From positions 1,424,501 to 1,488,500 of the forward strand of contig NZ_CP047289.1 of NCBI RefSeq assembly GCF_018279165.1: a DNA stretch of 64,000 nt, read 5' to 3'. Below, in pieces: positions 46,588 to 56,564 of this stretch. Numbering within the stretch: the first letter of the stretch is position 1; each line of letters opens with the position of its first letter. The notes beneath the pieces were generated by a model. The model made no database searches. It had not been told where the DNA came from and saw only the letters and a program-made list of their open reading frames with translations. Source of the stretch: Falsirhodobacter algicola. Its GTDB lineage: Bacteria; Pseudomonadota; Alphaproteobacteria; Rhodobacterales; Rhodobacteraceae. Position numbers and translations under genes: made by a program.

Positions 46588-47181
46588 ATGGACGCGCTCA
46601 TCGTCATCGACGTGCAGAACGACTTTTGCCCGGGCGGAGCCCTGGCCGTGGCGGAGGGCGATGCCATCCTGCCGCGCATCAACGCGCTGATGCCGAGCTT
46701 CGACATCCGCGTTCTGACACAGGATTGGCATCCGGCCGATCATTCCAGCTTTGCCGCCAATCACGGCGCGGACCCCTTCAGCCAAGTGCAGATGCCCTAT
46801 GGCCCGCAGGTGCTCTGGCCCGTGCACTGCGTGCAGGGAACGCCCGGTGCCGCCTTCCATCCCGGCCTTGCCGCGGACGCGGCCGAGCTGATCCAGCGCA
46901 AGGGCACGCATGCCGCGGTGGACAGCTATTCCGCCTTCTTCGAAAACGATCATACCACCCCCACCGGGCTGGAGGGCTGGCTGCGGGCGCGGGGGGCGAC
47001 GTCGGTCACGCTGTGCGGGCTGGCACTGGATTATTGCGTCGCGTTCTCGGCGCTGGATGCGGTGCGGCTGGGATTCCCGACGCGCGTGCTGACCGGCGCC
47101 TGCCGCGCCATCGACATGGGCGGATCGCTCGCGGATGCGCTGGCGCGGATGCGCGCCGCCGGCGTCACCTTGGAGGACTGA
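46588..47181 (+). CDS. pncA: Nicotinamidase
   Basis: A 197-residue isochorismatase-like hydrolase converting nicotinamide to nicotinate. The catalytic Asp is D8 (LIVIDVQNDFCPGGAL), metal ligands lie in DWHPADHSSFAANH, and the nucleophile Cys is near 150 in LCGLALDYCV. AAGGAGA precedes the ATG. It is one base from pncB, so the two steps of nicotinamide salvage are in one operon. Confidence 0.95.
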   Translation: MDALIVIDVQNDFCPGGALAVAEGDAILPRINALMPSFDIRVLTQDWHPADHSSFAANHGADPFSQVQMPYGPQVLWPVHCVQGTPGAAFHPGLAADAAELIQRKGTHAAVDSYSAFFENDHTTPTGLEGWLRARGATSVTLCGLALDYCVAFSALDAVRLGFPTRVLTGACRAIDMGGSLADALARMRAAGVTLED

Positions 47182-47182
47182 G

Positions 47183-48475
47183 ATGGTCGACATCGCGACG
47201 CGCGTGCACAATCACAAGTGGAAGATCGACCCGATCGTCCGCTCGCTGATCGACACGGATTTCTACAAGCTGCTGATGTGCCAGTCGATCTTCCGCAACC
47301 GTCCCGACACGGTGGTGAAGTTCAGCCTGATCAACCGCTCCACCAGCTTCCGCCTTGCCGACATGATCGACGAAGGCGAATTGCGCCAGCAGCTGGACGC
47401 CGTGCGCGCGCTGCGCCTGACGCGGGGCGAAAGCACATGGCTGCGAGGCAACACCTTCTATGGCAAGCGCCAGATGTTCCGCTCCGACTTCATGGAGTGG
47501 TTCGAGGGCTTGCAGCTTCCGCCCTATCACCTCGAAAAGAAGGACGGCCAGTATGAGCTGACCTTCGAGGGCACATGGCCCGAGGTGATGCTGTGGGAAA
47601 TCCCCGCCCTTGCCATTCTGGTCGAACTGCGGTCGCGCGCCGTGCTGGAACGGATGGGCCGGTTCGAGATTCAGGTCCTCTATGCCCGCGCCATGGCCAA
47701 GCTGTGGGAGAAGATCGAACGTCTGAAGAAGATCGAAGGCCTCAAGATCGCCGATTTCGGCACCCGCCGCCGCCATTCCTTCCTGTGGCAGGACTGGTGC
47801 GTGCAGGCGATGCAGGAAGGGCTGGGGGCATCGTTCCTCGGCACCTCCAACTGCCTGATCGCCATGCGCCGCGAGGTGGAGGCGATCGGCACGAACGCGC
47901 ACGAACTCCCCATGGTCACGGCGGCGCTGGCCGACACCGATGCCGAACTGGCCGAAGCCCCCTACCGCGTCATGGCCGACTGGCACGAGGAGCATGAGGG
48001 CAATCTGCGCATCATGCTGCCCGACACCTTCGGCTCGGCCGGTTTCCTCGACCGCGCGCCGGATTGGCTGACGGGCTGGACCGGCATCCGCATCGATTCG
48101 GGCGATCCGGCCGAGGGCGCCGAACGCGCCATCCGCTGGTGGCAGGATCGCGGCGAAGACCCGCGCGAAAAGCTGGTGATCTTCTCCGACGGCTTGGATG
48201 TCGACAAGATCGAGGAACTGGCCGCGCGTTTCCGGGGCCGGGTGAAGGCCTCGTTCGGCTGGGGCACGATGCTGACCAACGACTTCCGCGATCTCGTGCC
48301 GGATGGGGCGCTCGATCCCTTCAGTCTGGTGTGCAAGGCGGTCTCTGCCGATGGCCGCCCGACGGTGAAGCTTTCCGACAACCCCAACAAGGCGCTCGGC
48401 CCCGCCGAGGAGGTTGCCCGTTACAAGCGCGTGTTCGGCGTGGGCCAGCAGACCGCGCAGGATGTCATCGTATGA
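47183..48475 (+). CDS. pncB: Nicotinate phosphoribosyltransferase
   Basis: A 430-residue enzyme that makes nicotinate mononucleotide from nicotinate and PRPP with ATP. Motifs [13 protein letters not shown] near the start, [27 protein letters not shown] and [10 protein letters not shown] fit PncB. GGAGG lies inside the last codons of pncA just upstream. Together with pncA it recycles nicotinamide to NAD. Confidence 0.96.
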   Translation: MVDIATRVHNHKWKIDPIVRSLIDTDFYKLLMCQSIFRNRPDTVVKFSLINRSTSFRLADMIDEGELRQQLDAVRALRLTRGESTWLRGNTFYGKRQMFRSDFMEWFEGLQLPPYHLEKKDGQYELTFEGTWPEVMLWEIPALAILVELRSRAVLERMGRFEIQVLYARAMAKLWEKIERLKKIEGLKIADFGTRRRHSFLWQDWCVQAMQEGLGASFLGTSNCLIAMRREVEAIGTNAHELPMVTAALADTDAELAEAPYRVMADWHEEHEGNLRIMLPDTFGSAGFLDRAPDWLTGWTGIRIDSGDPAEGAERAIRWWQDRGEDPREKLVIFSDGLDVDKIEELAARFRGRVKASFGWGTMLTNDFRDLVPDGALDPFSLVCKAVSADGRPTVKLSDNPNKALGPAEEVARYKRVFGVGQQTAQDVIV

Positions 48476-48482
48476 GGCTTGC

Positions 48483-48950
48483 ATGACCCTTCCCTATCGC
48501 CCCTGCGTCGGCGTGATGATGATCGACCCCGATGGCCGGATCTTTGCCGGTCGCCGCATCGACAGCGATGCCCCCGCTTGGCAGATGCCGCAGGGCGGCA
48601 TCGACAAGGGCGAGGACCCGAAGGCCGCCGCCCTGCGCGAGCTGTGGGAGGAGACGGGCGTCACCGCCGACCTCGTGGAGCTGATCGACCGGACCGAGGA
48701 TTGGGTGACCTACGATCTGCCGCCCGAACTTCTGGGCAAGGTCTGGGGCGGGAAATATGGCGGGCAGCGGCAGAAGTGGTTCCTGTTCCGCTTCCTCGGC
48801 CGCGACGATCAGATCGACATCACCGCCGGTCATCCCGAATTCTCCGAATGGCGGTGGATCGATGCCGCCTCCATGATCGAGGCGATCGTGCCCTTCAAAC
48901 GCGCCGTCTACGAAGAGGTGGTCGCCGCGTTCCGCCCGCATCTGGCCTGA
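48483..48950 (+). CDS. rppH: RNA pyrophosphohydrolase, Nudix
   Basis: A 155-residue Nudix protein with the box [18 protein letters not shown]...EETG (38-59) and the RppH hallmark [20 protein letters not shown] plus KWFLFRF. It removes pyrophosphate from the 5' end of mRNA (start of RNase E decay) and also cuts diadenosine polyphosphates. It starts seven bases after pncB, and its stop overlaps the start of the next gene. Confidence 0.93.
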   Translation: MTLPYRPCVGVMMIDPDGRIFAGRRIDSDAPAWQMPQGGIDKGEDPKAAALRELWEETGVTADLVELIDRTEDWVTYDLPPELLGKVWGGKYGGQRQKWFLFRFLGRDDQIDITAGHPEFSEWRWIDAASMIEAIVPFKRAVYEEVVAAFRPHLA

Positions 48951-49810
48951 TGCCGACGCTGCTGTCGCTTGGGCACGGCTATTCGGCGCGGGCGCTGGCG
49001 GCGCGGCTGCTGCCGCGGGGTTGGCGGGTGATCGGCACCACGCGCGATGCCAGCAAGCCGTGGCAGCCGGGGGTGGAGCGTCTGATCTGGCCCGCTCCGA
49101 TCCCGGACGGGGTGACGCATCTTCTGGCCTCGGCCGCGCCGGATGCGGCGGGCGATCCCTTCCTTGCCACCCATGCCGAGGCGCTGGCGGCCCTGCCGCT
49201 GCACTGGGCGGGGTATCTGTCCACCACCGGGGTCTATGGCGATCACGGCGGCGGCTGGGTGGACGAGGACACGCCCCCCGCCCCCACCACCCGCCGGGGC
49301 GAGCAGCGCCTTTTGGCCGAACGGCAGTGGCAGGCGCGGATGCCGGTGCATATCTTTCGGCTCGCCGGGATCTACGGCCCCGGTCGCGGCCCGTTCGAAA
49401 AGGTGAAGGACGGCACCGCCCGGCGCATCATCAAGCCGGGGCAGGTCTTCAGCCGCATCCATGTCGAGGATATCGCGCAGGTGCTGGACGCCTCGATCCA
49501 CGCGCCCGCGCCCGGCATCTTCAATGTCTGCGACGACGATCCCGCCCCGCCGCAGGATGTCATCGCCGAAGCGGCCCGCCTTCTGGGCCTGCCCATCCCC
49601 CCCGCCATTCCGTTCGACGAGGCGGAAATGTCGCCCATGGCGCGCAGCTTCTATGCCGAATCGAAACGGGTGCGGAACGACCGGATGAAGGCCCTTGGCG
49701 TGCGGCTGCGCTTTCCCGATTATCGCGCGGGGCTGGCGGACCTTCTGGCATCGGCCAGCGTCAGCGCAAAGCAGAGTATGCCGCCGACCGACAACAGCGC
49801 CCCCACATAA
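48950..49810 (+). CDS. NAD-dependent epimerase/dehydratase family protein (YeeZ-like)
   Basis: A 286-residue extended SDR-like protein. LSLGHGYSARALAARLLPRGW is a Rossmann nucleotide-binding start, STTGVYGDHGG holds the Ser/Thr and Tyr region, and FRLAGIYGPGR is typical of the YeeZ group. The usual YxxxK lysine is not evident. Function is unknown. The C-terminal 30 codons overlap the convergent MFS gene by 91 bases. Confidence 0.8.
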   Translation: MPTLLSLGHGYSARALAARLLPRGWRVIGTTRDASKPWQPGVERLIWPAPIPDGVTHLLASAAPDAAGDPFLATHAEALAALPLHWAGYLSTTGVYGDHGGGWVDEDTPPAPTTRRGEQRLLAERQWQARMPVHIFRLAGIYGPGRGPFEKVKDGTARRIIKPGQVFSRIHVEDIAQVLDASIHAPAPGIFNVCDDDPAPPQDVIAEAARLLGLPIPPAIPFDEAEMSPMARSFYAESKRVRNDRMKALGVRLRFPDYRAGLADLLASASVSAKQSMPPTDNSAPT

Positions 49811-50916
49811 CCCGAGGATTGATAGCCGTAGCCCGCCGCGATGGCCGTCGCCGCAAGGGCCGGGCCGATGGCATTTGCCACGTTGAACGCCGAATGGTTG
49901 AGCGCGGCGGCCAGCGTCTGCGCCTCGCCCGCGACATCCATCAGGCGCGATTGCAGCGGGGTCGAAAGCGCGCCCGTCATCCCGATCAGGAACACCAGCG
50001 GCATCAGCGTGCCCAGCATCCCCGAGGCGGGGGCATAGAGCAGCATCAGCGCGCCGCTGCAGGCCATCACCCCGAAGGGCGCAAGGTTCGGCCAGCGGTC
50101 CGACAGCCAGCCCACGACGATCGTGCCGACCACCATCCCGACGCCCATGACCGCCAGCACGAAGGGCACCGCCGCCTCGCCCGCCTGCGTCACATGGATC
50201 GTGGTGGAGGCGACGTAGCTGTAGACCGCGAAGAACCCGCCAAAGCCCACCGCCCCCGTCAGCAGCGTCAGCAGCACCTGCCGATTGCCGAGCGCCGACA
50301 GTTCCGACAGCGGCGATCCGGTGCGGGGCGCGTCCACCTTGGGCGCATAGGTCCAGACCAGCACGGCGCAGGCCAGCGCAAGGATCGCGACGATGCCGAA
50401 GCCATAGCGCCAGCCCACCGTCTGCCCCAGCACATTGGCGAAGGGCACGCCCAAGACGGTGGCCACCGTCAGCCCGGTCATCACCCGCGCCACCGCCTTC
50501 GACCGCTGCCCCCGCGGCACCACGCTGGCCGCCATCAGAGAGGCGACGCCGAAATACGCCCCATGCGGCAGGCCCGAGACGAAGCGATAGACGAGCATCC
50601 CCTCATAGCTTTGCGCAAAGGCTGAGGCGACATGGGCCACCGCATAGACGATCATCAGCGCGATCAGCAGCGTCCGCCGCGGCCAGCGCGCGCCCAGCAC
50701 CGCCAGCACCGGCGCGCCGACCACGACACCCAGCGCATAGGCCGAGATCACATGGCTCGCCACCGTGTCGGAAATCCCGAGCGCGGGCGAGAAATAGGGG
50801 ATCAGCGCCATGGCCGCGAATTCGGAGGTGCCGATGGCGAACCCGCCGATCGCCAGCGCGAAATGGATGACGCCGGGACGGATCTCGGCATCGGTCATGC
50901 TGATGGAGTGCGACAT
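49720..50916 (-). CDS. MFS transporter, DHA1 (AraJ/YdhP-like)
   Basis: A 398-residue, twelve-TM drug/sugar antiporter-type permease. TSEFAAMALIPYFSPALGIS in helix 1 and GAPVLAVLGARWPRRTLLIA between helices 2 and 3 are characteristic. The start MSHSIS has AGGA and GGACGAGG upstream. It is downstream of dxs on the same strand by 107 bases. The substrate is unknown; arabinose or drug efflux are typical labels for this family. Confidence 0.88.
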   Translation of the reverse strand: MSHSISMTDAEIRPGVIHFALAIGGFAIGTSEFAAMALIPYFSPALGISDTVASHVISAYALGVVVGAPVLAVLGARWPRRTLLIALMIVYAVAHVASAFAQSYEGMLVYRFVSGLPHGAYFGVASLMAASVVPRGQRSKAVARVMTGLTVATVLGVPFANVLGQTVGWRYGFGIVAILALACAVLVWTYAPKVDAPRTGSPLSELSALGNRQVLLTLLTGAVGFGGFFAVYSYVASTTIHVTQAGEAAVPFVLAVMGVGMVVGTIVVGWLSDRWPNLAPFGVMACSGALMLLYAPASGMLGTLMPLVFLIGMTGALSTPLQSRLMDVAGEAQTLAAALNHSAFNVANAIGPALAATAIAAGYGYQSSGYVGALLSVGGILCFALTLADARRSASPAR

Positions 50917-51023
50917 CCTCGTCCTTTCCTGTGCCATCCCGCGCTTATGGCAGGGGGCACACCGATGCCAAGCCCCTGATGTTCCTCGTATAGCGGCCAT
51001 GCGACACGCGCATGACGCCGCCG

Positions 51024-52934
51024 TCAGGCCCGCCGCGTCAGGGCGGACACGCCCAGCATCTGAAGCGCCAGCCCCTCGATCTGAGCGGCGTCGAGGCCCG
51101 CGATGTGATACATCGCCGCCGGGCTCGCCTGATCGATGAAGGTGTCGGGCAGCACCATGGAGCGGAACTTCAGCCCCCGGTCGAAGACCCCGGCCTCGGC
51201 GAGGCATTGGGCGACATGGCTGCCGAAGCCGCCGATCGCGCCCTCCTCCACCGTCAGAAGCGCCTCGTGCTCGCGCGCCAGCGACAGGACCAGATCGCGG
51301 TCCAGCGGTTTGGCAAAGCGGGCATCGGCCACGGTGGTGGAAATGCCGCGCGCCTCCAGCGCCTCGGCGGCGCGCTCCACCTCGAAGAGGCGCGTGCCGA
51401 AGGACAGAAGCGCCACACGCTCCCCCTCGCGGATCACGCGGCCCTTGCCGATCGGGATCGGCGTGCCGCGCAGCGGCAGGGGCGCGCCCGTCCCCTCGCC
51501 CCGCGGATAGCGGAAGGCGATCGGGCCGTCATCATGGGCTGCGGCGGTGGCGACCATATGCACCAGCTCCGCCTCGTCCGCGGCGGCCATCACGGTGAAA
51601 CCGGGCAGATTGGCCAAGAAGGCGATGTCGAAGCTGCCGGCATGGGTGGCGCCATCGGCCCCCACCAGCCCGGCGCGGTCGATGGCAAAGCGCACCGGAA
51701 GGCGCTGGATCGCCACGTCGTGCACCACTTGGTCATAGCCGCGCTGCAGGAAGGTCGAATAGATGGCGCAGAACGGACGCAGCCCGCCCGCCGCCATGCC
51801 CGCCGCAAAGGTGACGGCATGCTGTTCGGCGATGCCCACATCGAAGCAGCGTTCGGGGAAGCGCTGCGCCATCAGGTTCAGGCCCGTGCCGTCGGGCATC
51901 GCGGCCGTCACGGCCACCACCTTCGAATCGCGCTCCGCCTCCGCCACGAGGGCTTGGGCGAAGACCTTGGTATAGCTCGGCAGGTTCGAGGCCGCCTTGG
52001 CCTGCGCAAAGGTCTGCACATCGAACTTGGCGGTCGCATGGCCCTTGTCGGCCGCGCGTTCCGCGGGGGCATAGCCTTTGCCCTTCTTGGTGATCGTGTG
52101 GATCAGCACCGGCCCCGTCGCCTTGGCCCGCACCGTCCGCAGCACCGGCAAAAGCGCATCGAGATCATGCCCATCCACCGGGCCGATATAGGAAAAGCCC
52201 AACTCCTCGAACAACGTGCCGCCGAAGGCCATGCCCTTCAGCATCTCCTTGGCGCGGCGCGCGCCTTCTTGGAAGGGTTCGGGCAGCATCGCCACCGCGC
52301 CCTTGGCCGCCGATTTCAGATCGTGGAACCGCGCATCGCCATACAGCCGCGACAGATAGGCCGACAGCGCCCCCACCGGCGGCGCGATCGACATCTCGTT
52401 GTCGTTCAGGATCACGAAGAGCCGCGTATCCATATGCCCGGCATTGTTCATCGCCTCGAAGGCCATGCCCGCCGACATGGCCCCATCGCCGATCACCGCG
52501 ATCGCATCGCCCGGCTGGCCGCCCAGATCGCGCGCGGCGGCAAAGCCCAAGGCCGCGCTGATGGAGGTAGAGGAATGGGCCGCGCCGAAGGGGTCGTACT
52601 CGCTCTCGCTGCGCTTGGTGAAGCCCGACAGCCCGCCCTCCATCCGCAGGGTGCGGATGCGGTCGCGGCGGCCGGTCAGGATCTTGTGCGGGTAGCATTG
52701 ATGGCCCACATCCCAGATCAGCTTGTCCTTGGGCGTGTCGAAGACGGCATGCAGCGCCACCGTCAGTTCCACCACGCCAAGGCCGGCCCCGAGATGCCCG
52801 CCGGTCACGGAGACGGCGTCGATCGTCTCGGCCCGCAATTCATCGGCCAATTGGCGCAGCTCGCGGTCGGTCAGGCGCTTCATGTCCGCCGGAATGGTGA
52901 CGCGGTCGAGGATCGGGGTCGTGGGTCGTGTCAT
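51024..52934 (-). CDS. dxs: 1-deoxy-D-xylulose-5-phosphate synthase
   Basis: A 636-residue thiamine-diphosphate enzyme, the first step of the MEP isoprenoid pathway. Motifs [44 protein letters not shown], the ThDP-binding [16 protein letters not shown] and [15 protein letters not shown] are all present. The start [12 protein letters not shown] lies four bases from ispA. The order xseB-ispA-dxs is characteristic of Rhodobacter relatives and groups isoprenoid synthesis genes that feed quinones and carotenoids. Confidence 0.97.
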   Translation of the reverse strand: MTRPTTPILDRVTIPADMKRLTDRELRQLADELRAETIDAVSVTGGHLGAGLGVVELTVALHAVFDTPKDKLIWDVGHQCYPHKILTGRRDRIRTLRMEGGLSGFTKRSESEYDPFGAAHSSTSISAALGFAAARDLGGQPGDAIAVIGDGAMSAGMAFEAMNNAGHMDTRLFVILNDNEMSIAPPVGALSAYLSRLYGDARFHDLKSAAKGAVAMLPEPFQEGARRAKEMLKGMAFGGTLFEELGFSYIGPVDGHDLDALLPVLRTVRAKATGPVLIHTITKKGKGYAPAERAADKGHATAKFDVQTFAQAKAASNLPSYTKVFAQALVAEAERDSKVVAVTAAMPDGTGLNLMAQRFPERCFDVGIAEQHAVTFAAGMAAGGLRPFCAIYSTFLQRGYDQVVHDVAIQRLPVRFAIDRAGLVGADGATHAGSFDIAFLANLPGFTVMAAADEAELVHMVATAAAHDDGPIAFRYPRGEGTGAPLPLRGTPIPIGKGRVIREGERVALLSFGTRLFEVERAAEALEARGISTTVADARFAKPLDRDLVLSLAREHEALLTVEEGAIGGFGSHVAQCLAEAGVFDRGLKFRSMVLPDTFIDQASPAAMYHIAGLDAAQIEGLALQMLGVSALTRRA

Positions 52935-52938
52935 GTCT

Positions 52939-53805
52939 TCAGCTTTCCCGCGAGATGACGAAGCGCGCGGCTTCGCACAGGATGGCGGCATCGTCACCAT
53001 AGGGAGCGAGGGCGGCACAGGCCTCCTCCGCCAGTTCGGCGGCGCGCGTCTTGGCACCGGCAAGGCCCAGAAGGCTGACGAAGGTGGCCTTGCCCGCCTC
53101 GGCATCCTTGTTGAGCCGCTTGCCAGCCTTGGCCGCATCGCCTTCCACGTCCAAGATGTCGTCGGCAACTTGGAAGGCAAGGCCCAGCGCGCGGGCATAG
53201 GCGGCCAGCGGCGCCGGATCGGCCTCGGCGATCCGGGCGCCCGCCTCGGCGGCGAACCCGATCAGCGCGCCGGTCTTGCCCGCCTGCAACCGGGTGATCG
53301 CCTGAAGATCGAGCGGCACGGGCGCCGTTTCCGCCGCGATGTCCAGCGCCTGCCCCAGCACCATGCCCTCGGCCCCCGAGGCGCGGGCAAGGGCGGCCAC
53401 CAGCGCGATCCGCGCCTCGGCCGGGCCCAGAACGGGATCGGTCAGCAACTCGAACGCGAGGGTCTGCAACGCATCCCCCGCCAGCACGGCCGTCGCCTCG
53501 TCCCAGCGCACATGCACCGTCGGCTGGCCGCGGCGCAGATCGTCGTCGTCCATGCAGGGCAGATCGTCATGCACGAGGCTGTAGGCGTGCAGCGCCTCGA
53601 CGGCGGCGGCGGCGGGCATCGCCCGATCCCCCACCCCGTGCAGCCGCGCCGATTCCAGAACGAGGAACGCCCGCAGCCGTTTGCCGCCGCGCAGCGCATA
53701 GCGCATCGCCTCCACCACGGGCACGTCGTCGCGCCGGGCAAGGGCCGCGATCAGATGCGCCTCGGTCGCATTGGCCGCTTCGGCCAGACGCGCGGGAAAG
53801 CTCAC
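52939..53805 (-). CDS. ispA: Farnesyl/geranyl diphosphate synthase
   Basis: A 288-residue all-alpha prenyltransferase. The first Asp-rich motif [10 protein letters not shown] (80-89) is the bacterial DDx4D type, and the second, [11 protein letters not shown], is near 230. [10 protein letters not shown] and the KTGALIGFA region are conserved. The GTG start is fixed by a four-base GTGA overlap with the xseB stop. It supplies C15 or C20 precursors for ubiquinone, hopanoids or carotenoids. Confidence 0.95.
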   Translation of the reverse strand: MSFPARLAEAANATEAHLIAALARRDDVPVVEAMRYALRGGKRLRAFLVLESARLHGVGDRAMPAAAAVEALHAYSLVHDDLPCMDDDDLRRGQPTVHVRWDEATAVLAGDALQTLAFELLTDPVLGPAEARIALVAALARASGAEGMVLGQALDIAAETAPVPLDLQAITRLQAGKTGALIGFAAEAGARIAEADPAPLAAYARALGLAFQVADDILDVEGDAAKAGKRLNKDAEAGKATFVSLLGLAGAKTRAAELAEEACAALAPYGDDAAILCEAARFVISRES

Positions 53806-54032
53806 AGCCCCTCCGCCGGCGCGGTGCCGACAGCGCGGCCTTCCTGCGCGCGGATCATCTCCACCTTCTCTTCGGCGGCCTTCAGCTTGTCGGCGCAATG
53901 GGCCTTCAGCGCGGCGCCGCGTTCATAAAGGGCGATCGACTGTTCCAGCGGCACATCGCCCTTTTCCAGCGCGGCGACCACGCGTTCCAGTTCGGCCATG
54001 GCGTCTTCGAAGCTCATTTCGGAAATCTGCAT
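53802..54032 (-). CDS. xseB: Exodeoxyribonuclease VII small subunit
   Basis: A 76-residue protein with the XseB signature SFEDAMAELERVVAALEKGD and the helix SIALYERGAALKAHCADKL. It partners the large XseA subunit (not in this window) in single-strand DNA degradation. It starts the xseB-ispA-dxs operon. Confidence 0.93.
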   Translation of the reverse strand: MQISEMSFEDAMAELERVVAALEKGDVPLEQSIALYERGAALKAHCADKLKAAEEKVEMIRAQEGRAVGTAPAEGL

Positions 54033-54101
54033 GGCGGCCTCCTTGTGCGCTCAGGCGTGCGTTCGCCCGGACCATAGCGCCGCCCGCAGGGCAATGCCAG
54101 C

Positions 54102-54797
54102 CTAGTCCGGCGCCAGCATGTAGCCCGCCCCGCGCACGGTCTGCAGATAGCGGGGCTGGCGGGGATCGTTCTCGATCTTGCGGCGCAGGCGGGTGATCTG
54201 CACATCGACGGCCCGTTCCTGCGTGTCGCTCTGATCCTCGGCCATGTCGCCGATCAGACGCTCGCGGCTGACGGGTTCGTGGGGGCTGGCGGCAAAGACG
54301 CGCATCAGCGCCGATTCCGTGGTCGTCAGCCGCACGAGATCGCTGCCGCGCCACAATTCCCCCCGCTCCATGTCATAGCGCACATCGCCCAGATGCAGGA
54401 CCTTCGGCCCGGCCTGCGGCTTCACATGCGGCACACGGCGCAGGATGGCGTTGATGCGCAGCAACAGCTCCTTCGGCTCGAAGGGTTTGGGCAGGTAGTC
54501 GTCGGCCCCCGCCTCCAGCCCCTCGATCCGGCTCTGGGTTTCGCCGCGCGCGGTCAGCAGCAGGATCGGGGTCGTCATGAAGGTGCGCAGATCGCGCGTC
54601 AGCGACATTCCATCCTCGCCCGGCATCATCACATCCAGCACGATCATGTCGAAATCCAAGCCCGCCAGAAGCCGGCGGGCCTGCGCCGCATCGCGCGCCG
54701 CCGAAACGAGGAAACCATTGCGGATGAGGAACTTCTTCAGAAGCCCCCGGATCCGTTCGTCATCATCCACGACCAGAAGATGCGGTGCGTCGTTCAT
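54102..54797 (-). CDS. petR: OmpR-family response regulator PetR
   Basis: A 231-residue two-domain regulator. The receiver domain has VVDDDERIRGLL and phosphoacceptor D55 (IVLDVMMPGEDG). The C-terminal winged helix ends RLRRKIENDPRQPRYLQTVRGAGYM. No histidine kinase is adjacent; the partner is a MarR-type gene whose stop overlaps this start (TGATG). That is the petP-petR arrangement of Rhodobacter capsulatus, where both lie near the cytochrome bc1 genes. The bc1 genes are not in this window. Confidence 0.9.
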   Translation of the reverse strand: MNDAPHLLVVDDDERIRGLLKKFLIRNGFLVSAARDAAQARRLLAGLDFDMIVLDVMMPGEDGMSLTRDLRTFMTTPILLLTARGETQSRIEGLEAGADDYLPKPFEPKELLLRINAILRRVPHVKPQAGPKVLHLGDVRYDMERGELWRGSDLVRLTTTESALMRVFAASPHEPVSRERLIGDMAEDQSDTQERAVDVQITRLRRKIENDPRQPRYLQTVRGAGYMLAPD

Positions 54798-55294
54798 CAG
54801 CCCTTCTCCTTCAGGCCGTGATACTGCTTGCGCAGCTCGGGGTCCATCATCGCTTCCAGCACCTGCCGGAAGCCCTGCACCGCCTGCGGGCCCGCCGCGC
54901 GATAGGCCGCCCGCATCCGGGCGCGCTGAGCATCCGAAAGCTCGCGCTCCAGCGCCTCTCCGGTCTGGGTCAGGTGCAAGAGCCGCTCGCGCCGGTCGGT
55001 GCGGCCCACCCGCGCCTCCACCAGCCCATCCTCCAGAAGGACGCGCAGGATGCGGTTCAGGCTCTGCTTCGTGACGCCCAGCACCGTCAGCAGGCGCGTG
55101 ACCGTGATTCCCGGCGCGCGGTGGATGAAGTGGATCGCACGGTGATGCGCCCGGCCATAGCCGTATTCCTCCAGAATGCGGTCGGGATCGGCCGTGAAGC
55201 CGCGATAGGCGAAGAACATCGCCTCGATACCCTTGCGAAGCTGTTCATCCGTCAGAAACAGCAGCTGTTCGCCGCCGATGGGTGGATTGGCCAT
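54797..55294 (-). CDS. petP: MarR-family transcriptional regulator PetP
   Basis: A 165-residue protein. The winged-helix core carries the MarR-type recognition helix region VTRLLTVLGVTKQSLNRILRV and wing DRRERLLHLTQTG. The pattern HHRAIHFIHRAPGITV and its linkage to an OmpR-type regulator match PetP. The ligand is unknown. It diverges from ilvE, and GAGGAGG precedes its ATG. Confidence 0.88.
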   Translation of the reverse strand: MANPPIGGEQLLFLTDEQLRKGIEAMFFAYRGFTADPDRILEEYGYGRAHHRAIHFIHRAPGITVTRLLTVLGVTKQSLNRILRVLLEDGLVEARVGRTDRRERLLHLTQTGEALERELSDAQRARMRAAYRAAGPQAVQGFRQVLEAMMDPELRKQYHGLKEKG

Positions 55295-55317
55295 GCCGCC
55301 TCCTCGATCCTGTTCAC

Positions 55318-55346
55318 GTTTTACGGCAGGGTTGTTGACATTCCAA
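55318..55346 (-). promoter_or_regulatory. Candidate petPR promoter
   Basis: On the minus strand TTGGAA (55346-55341), 17 bases, TAAAAC (55323-55318), 24 bases from the petP start. It overlaps the ilvE -35 element on the other strand. Confidence 0.42.
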
Positions 55347-55363
55347 GTGCCAAGGATTAGCGA
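55335..55363 (+). promoter_or_regulatory. Candidate ilvE promoter
   Basis: A perfect -35 TTGACA (55335-55340), then 17 bases, TAGCGA (55358-55363). The -10 is poor, so activator dependence or a different start is possible. Confidence 0.35.
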
Positions 55364-55432
55364 AATGCCACGTTTGGCGCAATTTTATGTCCGAACAACC
55401 AATACGAAAGAAATATCGCTAAGGAGAGCGAC

Positions 55433-56302
55433 ATGGCTGGGGCCTATGACGATCGCGACGGCAAGATCTGGATGGATGGCACGCTGGTGGAATGGCGGGA
55501 TGCGAAGGTCCATGTCCTGACGCACGCGCTCCACTACGCCTCCTCGGTCTTCGAGGGCGAACGCTGCTACAACGGCAAGATCTTCAAAAGCCGGGAGCAT
55601 TCGGAACGCCTGCTGAAATCGGGCGAGCTTCTGGACATGCAGATCCCCTACACGGTCGATCAGATCGAAGAGGCCAAATACGCCATGCTGAAGGCCAATG
55701 GCTGGACCGATGCCTATGTCCGCGCGGTCGCCTTCCGCGGCGCGGGCGAGGATATGGGCGTGTCCGCCGCACGCAACAAGGTGCAGCTGGTGGTCGCGGG
55801 CTGGGAATGGGGCGCCTATTACGGCAGCGCCAAGATGGAGGGGGCCAAGCTCGGCATCTCCAAATGGAAGCGCCCGTCGCCCGAAACGATCCCGAGCCAA
55901 GCGAAGGCCGCCGGTCTCTACATGATCTGCACCATGTCCAAGCACGACGCCGAGGCGAAGGGCTTCTCGGATGCGATGATGCTGGATTACCGCGGCTATG
56001 TCGCCGAAGCGACGGGCGCCAACCTGTTCTTCGTGAAGAACGGCGAAGTGCACACCCCGAAGGCCGATTGCTTCCTGAACGGGATCACGCGCCAAACCGT
56101 CATCGCCATGCTGCGCGAACAGGGCGTGACCGTGCACGAACGCCATATCCTGCCCGAGGAACTGGATGGGTTCGAACAGTGCTGGCTGACCGGCACCGCC
56201 GCCGAATGCACCCCGGTAAGCCAGATCGGCGATCACACCTTCGAGGTGGGTGATCTGACCCGCAAGGTCACGGCCGATTACGAAGCCCTCGTCCGGGCCT
56301 AA
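55433..56302 (+). CDS. ilvE: Branched-chain amino acid aminotransferase
   Basis: A 289-residue fold-type IV PLP enzyme. The PLP lysine lies near 157 (PSQAKAAGLYM), with YRGYVAEATGANLFFV and GITRQTVIAMLRE as further family motifs. It catalyses the last step in Leu, Ile and Val synthesis and the first in their breakdown. AAGGAG precedes the ATG by seven bases. It is a single gene between a divergent petPR promoter and a strong terminator. Confidence 0.95.
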   Translation: MAGAYDDRDGKIWMDGTLVEWRDAKVHVLTHALHYASSVFEGERCYNGKIFKSREHSERLLKSGELLDMQIPYTVDQIEEAKYAMLKANGWTDAYVRAVAFRGAGEDMGVSAARNKVQLVVAGWEWGAYYGSAKMEGAKLGISKWKRPSPETIPSQAKAAGLYMICTMSKHDAEAKGFSDAMMLDYRGYVAEATGANLFFVKNGEVHTPKADCFLNGITRQTVIAMLREQGVTVHERHILPEELDGFEQCWLTGTAAECTPVSQIGDHTFEVGDLTRKVTADYEALVRA

Positions 56303-56306
56303 AGAA

Positions 56307-56329
56307 AAGGGGGGCTCTGTGCCCCCCTT
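56307..56329 (+). terminator. Terminator of ilvE
   Basis: AAGGGGGGC (56307-56315), TCTGT loop, GCCCCCCTT (56321-56329), a 9-bp stem just after the stop. The symmetric A/T ends let it also serve the convergent 55-aa gene. Confidence 0.7.
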
Positions 56330-56335
56330 CCCCCA

Positions 56336-56503
56336 TCAGGTTTCGTGGCCGCGTTCGATGCGGGCGTATTCGCGGGCGCGTCGGTTTTCGTCGTCCCGCT
56401 CCACGGGGCGGCGATGCAGGGCGGCGGTGGCGGGGTGGGACCCTTCCGGCGCCTGCTTTCTGTCGATCTCGGTGTAATGCTTCAGTCGGCTGTCATCGGT
56501 CAT
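56336..56503 (-). CDS. Small charged protein, 55 residues
   Basis: Starts MTDDSRLKHYTEIDRKQAPEG and is very hydrophilic, rich in Arg, Glu, Asp and His, with no membrane segment. AAAGGAGG eight bases before the ATG is strong support for translation. I do not recognise it. It lies downstream of the glutathione transferase gene on the same strand and ends at the ilvE terminator. Confidence 0.6.
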   Translation of the reverse strand: MTDDSRLKHYTEIDRKQAPEGSHPATAALHRRPVERDDENRRAREYARIERGHET

Positions 56504-56564
56504 GCGCGGTCCTCCTTTCGCATGCCCGCCATATAGGGCGCGCAGCCCGCCGTTGAACCCCGCG

